The position numbers and the translations under genes are program-made. A stretch of 64,000 nt of DNA, from assembly GCA_030068075.1 (NCBI GenBank), contig CM057841.1, positions 35,009,030-35,073,029 on the forward strand, written 5' to 3'. Within the stretch, counting starts at the first letter, position 1; each line of letters begins with the position of its first letter. The DNA comes from Paguma larvata. Its lineage: Eukaryota > Chordata > Mammalia > Carnivora > Viverridae. Below the pieces are notes generated by a model. That model saw only the letters and a list, made by a program, of their open reading frames with translations. It was not told where the DNA came from and made no database searches. This document shows positions 37,401 through 48,800 of this stretch, one piece after another.

Positions 37401-40400
37401 GGACAGGCACTGGGCATACATGTGGGCAGAATGGGGGCTGCCGGAGGAGAGACCCTGAGAGGAGGGGTGGAGAAGGAGCACTCCCTGGAACAGGGTCACG
37501 ACAGAAGGTTGCCCGAGACAGCCAGTCACTGTCCCATCCCTTCAAGGTTAAGTCATCCAGACCTTCCTGACGCGGAGGCTGGGCTCGGGGCCCTCTCAGG
37601 TCTCCCTAGTCCCCAGGGAATGGGTCAAGGGCGGTGCTGCCTCAGCAGGCCTGTGTGACCTCCCCTGCGTGGTGTTAGTGTCCGTGTCTATGAGAGCTCT
37701 GTGTACCTGACATAGGGCACACCCGTACGTGTGTGGCCCCTTCTCTCCTCTTCCCAGGACCCGTGTGCAGCTGCAGCTGTTAGTGTGTGCCTGCACTCGG
37801 GCGGGGGCGGGCGAGATGCAGGGGCTGGGGACCGTCAAGGATGATGTGTTGCTGGGGGCGGGAGGAGCAGGGGGAGGAGCAGGAGCTGATGAGTGAGGAC
37901 TTCGGGAGCCAGTTAGAGTCAGGTTTCTCTCCCGACAGCCAATCTGGAAGCGGGGGCTCGGGGTGAGCGAGTGGCTGCGCAGAAACCCCGCAGGGAGGCG
38001 GGGCCGGCCTAGGCCACCAGGCTCTGCTTATAAATGGCCCAGGAGCGGCGCCCCATCACAGCCTCGCGGTCTCCCCCTCTCACTGCCCCCTCCCTCTGGA
38101 CCGTGGTGACTCAGGCCTTTGTTTGCCCTTGCTGGTAGAGGCGGGATCGCCTTCTCCCTCGGCAAGATGCCGGAGTGCTGGGATGGGGTGAGTGGGGGCT
38201 CTGGGGGCGGCCAGGCGGGCCGGGAGGAAGGGACATCCCTCTGCCTCTGGTGGCGGATCTGCCTTCAGCCGCCTCACGTTGGGAGTCACTGAGGCAAGGC
38301 CAGCAGTTTCTAGGCTCCCTGGTGACCCTGGCCTGCAGCAGTTGGTTAGGCGTTAGCTGCTAGGCAAGGTCTGTGGGGAAGGGCTGAAATCTGCAGAAAA
38401 CGGAATGGGCTGTGACCTGTCGCCAGCCTGGGTGGACCGGTGCGCCAGCGCGAGCACAGCCGCCTGGCGGTGTGCCCTCCGCCTGGCAGGTGCCCGGCGG
38501 GCGTCGGCCTCGCGCCTGTGACCATCTCAGCCCTGGGGGAGGCTGTGTTCCCTGCACGTGTCACCCTTCCTGACCCTTCGAGGGTTGTCTTGGTTGTTGG
38601 GATCGCGGCACCGGAGTGAGAACCGAAGGACAGACAGCCTCTTCCTTCCTTAGGAGGTGCCACAGCTCCTCCGTGGTCCCCAGGGAGTCGCAGTGCCAGT
38701 CTGGCTGAGGCTGGGAGGTCTGAGTGCGGTGCCAACTGAGCTTTCAGGCCCAGGTCCCTGCGGGGGAGGGGTGGAGGAGGGGGTCTCGGGGTCTTACTTC
38801 ATGGGTGGGGAAGACGATGTTGGAGCCATGAGGGGGCGGGGGCCTGGGCAGCAGCGCCCAGGGGTGCTGTCCTTCCTCCAGGAGGGAAACGCAGGGGCAC
38901 ACCTACTCCACCCCCCCACGCGACGCCAGCGCTTAACCCGGGCGCAGACCAGGGGGCCCGAATCGTCGATGTAGTTTGATGGAATGAACTGTACTAGTCC
39001 CCCCCCCCAGCCCCTCACCCCTTCCCGTGTGCTGAAACCCAGCTGGGAGCACCCTCCAGCCCTCAAGGTCACGGGAGAGGGGAGTCCACGGGCGGAGAGA
39101 GGACGTCAGAGCCCCCTCCCTTGCTGCGGCAGCTGCGCTTGCGGGCGCCCACCTGGAGGCGGGGGCTCTGACGTCACCAGGAGCCAATGGGACGGAGCTT
39201 GGCCCCGAGGGCTGGGGGCTTCAAGCGGGTCCGGCTGCACCCCTTGGGTCGCCACTCCTGTGCAGCACCCGGAGGAGTGGGGACACTGGGCTTCTACCTG
39301 GCTGAGCTGGGTCTGAGCTCCAGGATTGGCGGGGGAGGATTCAGCCAAGTCATTGGGCCGCGCAGGCCCTGCAACCGGGCCATTGCGGTCCACAGCCCAT
39401 CCCGCCCCGGGCACTTAAGCCTTAGTGGGAGAGCATTGCCCAGGGGCTGGTGATGGTGATGCTGCGGTCACACCAGGGCTGGGGGCGGGTAGACACCCTC
39501 AGGCACAGTCACCGGTGGTGGAGGTCCCAGTGTGGAAGACTGCAGCCCTGGGCCTGGACTTGAACCTGGCAGGGCTGGAGCTGACCCCACACGGAGACCT
39601 GCCCTTCACGCCGCAGGAAGCGCATTGCAGCTCTTGTGCCATGGGCCCCCCTCCTGCCCAGTCTTTCCCCACCCACCTCCAAGGCACTGTGCACCCCTCC
39701 TGCCCCCAACCCCTGCCCTCCAGGGCTAAGAGACTGTGGGAGATGCTGCATGCCCCCACCCCCAACAGGGCCAGGCAGCTCTGGAGGAATGCCTGCCTGC
39801 GAATCTATTGGGTGGAGCCTTCACTGCACACCCCTGATCTCTGAGGCTGGCACCTGGCAAGGCCTGCTGTGCCCTCTCTGGGCTTGACCTTGGGCAAGGT
39901 CGTCCTCGTTTCCAGACCTCAGTTTGCTCCTCTGGGGCTTGGGTCCCTGTGAGGAGTAAATGAGAAGACGCCTGAGAAGTAGCTGGTCAGAGTCAGCAGG
40001 CAGGTAGTGTTCCTTGTTTGGATGGCCCTGAGGGAGGACAGGCCTGGGATGTGGGGAGGCTGTGGTGGACCTGGGCCCACGTAGAGGACGTCAGGTTTCT
40101 TCAACAAGGCCTCACAGCAGAATTGTGGCTCCCAGGGTGTGGCCATAAGGTTGACATCACCTTGTCATTCCCCACTGGAGACACAAGCCTGAACAGTGGT
40201 CCTCTGAGCCCTGGCCCACCAACACCAGACCCCTGGAAGCTGTCTCCTGCCTCCTAAGTCTCCCCTTTGCTGTCAGGGGCAGGAACATGAGTTCTTTCTG
40301 AACCTTACCGTCCTCCATCTGCAAAAGGGGGAAATGCATGGATAACATGCATGGCACCTGACACACAGTTGGTGGTCAGTCACATGTTGTTCCTTTCCTG

Positions 40401-42769
40401 CCTTTGACCTTAGCTTTGCCTCCAACCCACAGGGACAACTCACAGGGGTCCCCATGGTCCAGGGCGAGGCTGTTAATTCAGCTCCGACAGACCCTCCTAG
40501 AGTCTATCCTTTAAGTGGCCAAAAGCGACTAGTTGGCAGAGGGACCAGCCAGCAGGGATCCCCCTGAGGCTCGGGGACGCCTGAGCACACCAGCCTCCTT
40601 TTCTGCAAGTGCTAAATGCTTCACAGACATCAGCTTCTTCCGTTCTCATGGGGTCCCCATGAGATGCGTGGGAAGAGGTGGCTGAGGCACGGAGAAGTGG
40701 TCTACCCTATTCGGAGTCAGGGACACACTAAGGGACACAGGCGGGTCTTGAACCCACAGCATCCAGCACCTGTTTCCTGAAGGACTACCAACCCCGAGCC
40801 ACGAAACCAAGAGTGTGTACACAGGAGGATTCCCGAATGGTCACTGCAGAAGGGCTTTGGGGCAGGGGTGCATGTCTAACCATGCCCTGCTGGAAGGGAG
40901 GCCTCAGGGATCCCGGGGAGGGGCGTTCGAGGTGGAAGGAACAGCGTGAGCACGACCGTGGAGGTGGGAGCCACGGTCAGGTGCGGGGGCTGGAGGCTGG
41001 GCTCGGCTGACGTGGGGAGGTTACTGCAGATTCTAAGCAGGGCTGTCGAGGCCATTTACCCTCTGAATGGAGGAAGAACAAGCTGAGGCTGCGACTCGGG
41101 CTGGGGTGGCAGCACTGTCCTGGAGGGGCTGCAGGGGCTTCACTGAACTCTGCAGGGCTGAGGGTGGCGGGGCGTGGGCGGTGGCCATCCACCCCACCCA
41201 TCTGCAGAACCTCCCCATGTGGACTGGTTCCTGCTGACCCTGTGCCAGAACCTCTGGGAACGAGTGCTCCGAATGCTCTGTTCTCCCTGGGGGCTGCTTG
41301 GGGTGACAAGAACGAGATGTGCCCCACCGCAGGCCCAGCAGCCCCCAGGCTGCCCATAACCAGCAGTGAGGGCTGCCCAGAGCGTCCAGCACCGTTTCCC
41401 CTCCAGGAACATGACATCGAGACACCCTACGGCCTTCTGCACGTGGTGATCCGGGGCTCTCCCAAAGGGAACTGCCCGGCCATCCTCACCTACCATGACG
41501 TGGGCCTCAATCGTAAGTGCACCCCACCCTCATCCTGCCTTCCTGCGCCTCCCTTCCTTCCCCACGGGGCCCCGGAAATCCCCACTCACACTCCGCTCAG
41601 TGCCCTTAGCCATTTGGGCCTTGGTGTCCCTGCCGGGCCACGAGGCTGACCACCTCCGCCTTGCGCTCCCTCTCAGGGCCACAGGCCTCCCTACCCCTTT
41701 GCTGAGCCACAGCTGAGAGGTGTGTCTTTGCAGACAAGCTGTGCTTCAACACCTTCTTCAACTTCGAGGACATGCAGGAAATCACCAAGCACTTTGTGGT
41801 GTGCCACGTGGACGCCCCTGGTCAGCAGGTGGGGGCGTCGCAGTTTCCCCAGGGGTAGGTACCGGGGAGCCTCCAGCTCCAGGTTTCCCCAGCCCCGCGC
41901 CCCAGGCTGCACCTGGCCTTGACCTCCTGCTCTGCCTGCAGGTACCAGTTCCCCTCAATGGAGCAGCTGGCCGCCATGCTCCCCAGCGTGGTGCAGCACT
42001 TTGGGTGAGTCTCCGCCCTCCTGTGTCCTTGTGCTGGGGGCCATCAGAGCCCCCTGATGGCAGTCATGGGAAGTAGCTCCCCCGAGCCCTGGAGTGACCA
42101 GCCATGCTTTCCACCAGGTTCAAGTACGTGATTGGCATCGGAGTAGGAGCCGGAGCTTATGTGCTGGCCAAGTTTGCAGTGAGTCTTCTTATTCCCACCC
42201 CCACCTCGGCAGGTGTCTCCTGGAGGGGACTCAGCCATTATCCAAAGCCAAAGTTTCTTTTAGCAACAAACCATACGACTAATTGCTCTAGCCACTAAGT
42301 AAGGCTTATGCTAATCACTCATTTGGTAATGAGGGTAATATTTAAACACAAGTCATTTCTTTTTTTTTCTCTTTTCAAGTTTTTATTTAAATTCTAGTGA
42401 GTTAATGTAGATGGTAAAATGGGTTCCAGGTGTAGAATTTAGTGATTCATCACTTGCATACAACACACCCAGTGCTCATCACAAATGCCCTGCTTAATAC
42501 CCATCACCCATCCAGCCCATCCCCCTCCGCCCACCTTCCTCCATCAACCCTGTTTATTCTCTATTATTAAGTCTCTTATGGTTTGCTTCCCTTTTTTTTC
42601 CTTCCCCTATGTTCATCTGTTTTGTTTCTTAAATTCCACATATGAATGAAATCATATGCTATTTGTCTTTCTCCAACTGACTTAATTTGCTTAGCATAAT
42701 ACCCTCCAGTTCCATCCATGTCATTGCAGATGGCATGATTTCATTCTTTTGATGGCTGAGTAACATTCC

Positions 42770-42812
<43 letters not shown>

Positions 42813-45800
42813 CACATCTTCTTTATCCATTCATCAGTCAGTGGACATTTGGGCTCTTTTCATAGTTTGTCTATTGTGGATAGCGCTGCTATAAACATTG
42901 GGGTGCATGTGCCCCTTTGAATCTGTGTTTTTGCATCCTTTGGGTAAATACCTAGTAGTGCAATTGCTGGGTCCTAGGGTAGTTCTATTTTTTAACTTTC
43001 TGAGGAACTCCATACTGTTTCCCAGAGTGGCTGCACCAGTTTGCATTCCCACCAATAGTGTAAGAGGGTTCCCATTTCTCCACATCCTTGCCAACATCTG
43101 TTGTTTCCTGTGTTGTTAATTTTAGCCATTCTGATAGGTGTGAGGTGGTGTCTCTCATGGTTTTGATTTTTATTTCCATAATGATGAGTGATGTTGAGCA
43201 TCTTTTCATGTGTCTGTTAGTCATCTGGATGTCTTCTTTGGAAAAATGTCTGTTCATGTCTTCTGCCCTTTTTTTAACTGGATTATTTATTTTTGGGGGG
43301 TGTTGAGTTTTTACAAGTTCTTTATAGATTTTGGATACTAACCCTTTATCAGAGATGTCATTTGCAAATATCTTCTTCCATTCCGTAGGCTGCCTTTTAG
43401 TTTTGTTAATTGTTTCCTTCTCTATGCAGAAGCTTTTTTTCTTGATGAAGTCCCAATAGTTCATTTTTGTTTTTGTTTCCCTCACCTCTGGAAACATGTC
43501 TAGTAAGAAGTTGCTATGGCTAAGGTCAAAGAGGTTGCTGCCTGAAACACAAGTCCTTTCTTAACCAAAAATTACATGTATGTTAAGTTCGGAAGGTTTA
43601 AAGAAAGTTGTATTTCAGAAACATCGTGTTGGGTAGGAGCCCACGAGCTTTTCACCTCTAAAAACAAAAACTTAATTTTTAGGATTCAAAACGTTTCTTT
43701 TTTCAAAAGAAAAGACCAGGAATTTTCAACTCCAGTATGGATTTCCGCACTTACCTACTTGTTAACCACTGGTTAATAGACCATTCCCTGTCATCCCAGA
43801 TAAACTTGACAGAATAGTAAGGTCATATGTATATGACCATATTCCCCTAAATGTGGGTAAACAGCTGAATAGATCATTTGAATTTCTTTTACAATCAAAT
43901 GCAAAATAGGATTTGGAAAGGTCAGGTTCTTCACTAGAGCTTCTTTTTCTATGAAAGCAAAGAAACAAAGTGTTTTATTTTTTAATTTTTATTTTTTTTT
44001 AATTTTTTTAATGTCTTATTTTTATATTTTTGAGAGAGAGAGACAGAGCAGCAGGGGGGGGGGACAAAGAGAGAGAGGGAGACACAGCTGTCAGCCCAGA
44101 GCCTGATGTGAGGCTCAAACCCACAAACCGTGAGATCATGACCTGAGCCGCAGTCAGATGCTTAACCAACTGAGCCACTCAGGTGCCCCTAAACAAAACC
44201 TTTTATTGAAGATGTTTAATCCTCAGTTTTACAACAGATCAAACAGGTTCAAAGATCTATTAATAGAGGTGGAAAACAGTGACAGAGGCATACATTTGAA
44301 AGCAATCAAAGAATATTGGAAGGTTCTGGGTATGGAGGAGGATATGGATAGGCATAGATTTGAAACCAATCAAAGAATATATGGATGGTTCTGGATATGC
44401 AGGGGCAGGTGGAAGGGGTGAGGAGGAGGGGAGGCAGGCGGGTTTCCAGCCGTAGCCAGTTGAGTCATCTGTGGCTCCTCGAAGCCCTTGCAGAGCGCGT
44501 CCTCCTCCTCCTCGGCCCCTCCCAACCACCCGTGAGGTAGGCAGGGCCAGCGCCTTACAGCCAGTGTGTCCGGCGGGAAGACGGGGGCTCCCTGCATGCT
44601 ATCTGGCCTCCCCAGCCTGGTCTCCCTCTCACGGCAGCTCATCTTCCCCGACCTGGTGGAGGGGCTGGTGCTGATGAACATTGACCCCAACGGCAAAGGC
44701 TGGATCGACTGGGCAGCCACCAAGGTGAGCGTGGTCCGCCTAGCGGGGGGGGGGGTGGTGGTGGTGAGGGGCGGCACTCACTCTGGCCTCCGCCCCGCCC
44801 ACAGCTCTCCGGCCTGACCAGCACTTTGCCTGACACGGTGCTATCCCACCTCTTCAGCCAGGTAAGGGGGTGGGGTGGGGCCCCCACGGGAGCAGCGGTG
44901 GTGGCTGAACTGGGGGGCCTCTGGAGGGCCTCTGGAGGGCCTGGTTCTCCTACTCCCAGGGGCGCCATGGCTTCTACCAGGAGGGGGTCTGGGTTGGGGT
45001 TATGAGGCATCTGACCTGTCTCACTCTACTCATCTGAGACAGACTTGGGGGGCCTCCTCCCTCACTTCACGCAGCCCCCGCGCCCACCCGTGCCGGGAAC
45101 GGGGCGAGGGCGGCTCTGGCTGTGACACCTGTGCCCGCCTGAGACCACAGCCCTGTCTGTTGCTCCCCTCCTGCACCTCCCCCGGCTGTCCCTCGGGCCC
45201 AGGAGGAGCTGGTGAACAACACAGAGCTGGTGCAGAGCTACCGGCAGCAGATCGGGAACGTGGTGAACCAGGCCAACCTGCAGCTCTTCTGGAACATGTA
45301 CAACAGGTGCGGGCGGCGTGGGGCCCAGCTGCGCAGCGCCGGGCCACAGAGCGCTCCCTCTGTTGAGGTCCGCTCAGTACGACCACGCACAGAGGGAGGC
45401 AGGCAGGAGGCGTGTCCGCCCCAGTTTGTAGATGAGCAGCTCGTACCTCTGAGCAGAGTTACCTCTTGTCCAGGGTCGCACTCCTGGAAGGACAGAGGGA
45501 CGGGGTAAGGCTTCCAGCTCTGGTTTCTGGGCTCTTCCACGCCTTCTCCCCTGGGGCATTGCTGGCCAGCCAGGAGCAGTGGGGGAACGTGGGACGCCCC
45601 CAGCCTGAGGCTCAGGGCAACATCTGCAGGTGGGTGGGAGGTTGGGTGAAGTCCATGGTTTTCAAGCTGTGCTCCTTAGAGCCCACTGGCCTTCCCTCCT
45701 TTCTTTTTCTCATACAAATATTTATTAAGCACCTGCTGTGTGCATGGTGCTGGAGGAACAAGGGAGGAGAATGAGAGGGCCAGGCCCTGCCTCCCTCTAT

Positions 45801-48800
45801 GATCCAGGAGTCCCGTGCACAGGTGGTGGTGCGTGTCAGAGGCATGCTTCAAGGGGGGGAGGAGAACCAAATTTGAGGGCCCACCTGGCACGAATTGGGG
45901 GGTCTGAGGAGTTACGCATGAGGGGTGGCCTGAAGACCCCTGTTTGTGCAGAGCCGGTCCGCACCTCCCTGTTGACCCCTCACTGGGATCTGCGAGGGCC
46001 TTTTCCATAGTTGAGACAACTCAGTAACTGTAAAGCCCCAACTCTGGGGCCAGCCCGGGATGCTGGGCCGTAACTGCCACTGTGCGAGGGTGGGGAAAGG
46101 CCGAAATACAGCAGGGGCGGGCCTGCGGCATCTGGTCCTGAGATGCCCACTTCTGCCTCTCCCTGCAGCCGCAGAGACCTGGACATTAACCGGCCTGGAA
46201 CAGTGCCCAATGCCAAGACGCTCCGGTGAGTGCCCCTCACCCCCCAACCTGCCCCTGCCCGCCATGCCCAGGCCAGACAGCCCTTGTCCTCTGTGTCTGC
46301 AGCTGCCCCGTGATGCTGGTGGTCGGGGATAACGCGCCTGCCGAGGACGGTGTGGTGAGCGAGGGGCCTCGTCCTGACGGCTGGGGGGGGAGGCGGGAGT
46401 ACGGGGATCACTGGCCTCTGGCCGGCAGGGCCAGGCCCTAGATGTTGGATTTCTCATGCCCCCTCCCACCATCTTGCCACGCATCACCGCCTGGCACAAT
46501 CCCACCCTTCCAGTGAGGGCGGCATGGAGACGGGAAGGAGCTGGGGCCAGACCACCTGATGGTCACCCCGTCCCTCCTGACGGTCTCTACCCACTTCAGG
46601 CGCAGAGACTGAGCTCTCTCTCCTCTGCAGCTTGCTTCACTCCCTACGAAGTAACTCCTGAGCTCTCGCACCCTTTGAGCCCCAGTCACACCCGTTGTGT
46701 TTGGAAATTGTCCCCTTTCCCATTGGAACTCTGGAAGCGGGCAGCCGGGGGTTTCATGTCCCCATTAGCACAGAGGCCCAGGGGTCCAGGCGTACCCAGG
46801 GCAGCCCCCCGTGTGACAGAAACTAGCACACCTGCCCTGTGCCTGTGTGCCGCAGCGGCCATCGGGACCCAGGCAGGGACCTCAGTCTCCTGCTGATCCT
46901 TGACCCTCCCTCACCTCACCACCTGACCCCATGGTCCCTGGCACTTTCCCCGCCACTGCCTGCAAGGTGGCCCTGGTTCCTGCGAGGACGTCGCCCAGCC
47001 TCTGCCCCGTTCCCGCCCTGCCAGCAGTTACGAGTGAAGTCCAAGGATCTCAGGTCCCTTGGGGAACCGCTTCCTGATCTGCAGGGGCTTGGACTTGCAG
47101 AAGGTAGCCTGGCGGGGGCGGGGCAGCCGCAGCCAGGGCCCGGGTGCTAGCCTACGTCTGCCCCCCTGTGTACCCTCCGTCACCAGTAGAGCCTCCCAGC
47201 TCTGGGAATAGAGCCTGCCTTAGCCACTGGAGCAGGGGGCTCCCTTGATACCCCGGGGGCTGGGCTGCCTTACTCTGCTGACCTTGTCCCTAGGTGGAGT
47301 GCAACTCCAAACTGGATCCAACCACCACGACCTTCCTGAAGGTGAGGCCTTCCCCCCCAGCCATAGGCCAGCTCCCCAGCCAAAGGCCCGGCCCCAGGGA
47401 GGGGCCTGCCTGGGGTCTCATCCAGGGCGGGAGCAGGACAGCCTGTCGGGTCAGGGCAGCCTGTTTAGATATACAAGGCCCGGGCAAGGTGTGGGGTGGC
47501 CCCTGCTCAGCTCACCCCCTTCTCTTTCCTGCAGATGGCAGATTCCGGGGGACTCCCCCAGGTCACACAGGTGAGACTCTTGGCCCTCCTTCCCTTATCT
47601 AGCCCAAGTGGGGGAAGCCTCCCTTCCCCCTAATCCCAGGCAGCCAATCAAAGCATGTACTGTCCCTCTGTCCTGCAGCCGGGGAAGCTGTCTGAGGCCT
47701 TCAAATATTTCCTGCAAGGCATGGGCTACAGTAAGTATACCTTCCCCACCTCCGCCCCTGAGACTGGTGGCCAGGCAGCAAAGCGGGGCTGGCACGCAGT
47801 GTCACGTGGCACTGAGCAGCCTGCGGGCATATGAGCTCTGTGTTCTCAGGGCCTAGATGCTGTGCCACTCACCACATGCTCCCCACTGTGACTGGGGACC
47901 CTCTAGGGCATCTCCACCCGAGTTGTAAGTAGATGATCCCAGGCTGTGTCTGGCTGTCCTGTGCCCTTGGAGGGGCTTTGCGACAGTGCTCCCATGCAGC
48001 ACTGGAGCAGCAGGCTCTTCCTCCGGCCCTGGGGGACAAGAGCCCAGGGCCGGGTCCTGCCCAGAAAGCCTGCCTAAAGGTGAGTCATACATACCACCGG
48101 CTCCCCGCCAGGCCTACGGCACCTGAGAAGGGCTTTTGTCACAGGTGGTGGGATGGTACAAGTGACATTAGAGTTGTCTTGGAATCTGGGGCGTGGGGAA
48201 GGCACAGAGGCCACCTGGGTTTTAGGAGAGAGCCGAAGGCAGCCCACCTGGAGGTGGTGTATGTGAAGACCCAAGGTCATAGGGGCTAAGCAGGTGGCTA
48301 TGCCCACTGTCCGTCCCTCTCCGAACTCCCCCTCGTGCAGGGATGAGATCCGCAGACTGCTCATGGGCACCTGTAGATCACACACACGTGCACACGTGCA
48401 CACCCTCATCTCCTTGACTCCTCCCCTTTCCCCCATATACCTGGCTCTCCTGCTGGAAGCAAAACTCTTCTCCCTGAATTTATTCCCCTCGCTGGGCTTT
48501 ACCCCCTGGAGCTTGTGCCTCCTTAGATAGGCCTGTGGCGGAAGGCTGGGGGCCCAGCCAGGAGAGGAAATCCCTCTGGCCACCCAGGGGCCTGCCAGCC
48601 TCTCTGTGGGGATGTAGGGCAAAGAGAGCCAAAGCCACAGCCACAGCAGGAGCTCTGGTGCTGGGCCCGAGCCCGGGGCCTGCCCAGTGAGCATCTGTGG
48701 GATGGGTACACCAGCAAGGCTTGCCGGCCTGGGACATGTTCTCAGCAGGATTTAGGAGGTTGTGCAGGCCTCCCCTGTCCTGGGCATGGGGGGACGGGGA

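Noticed and set aside
42834..43497. Minus-strand ORFs with reverse-transcriptase-associated sequence
   Set aside because: They are the decayed ORF2 end of a truncated L1, not a host gene.
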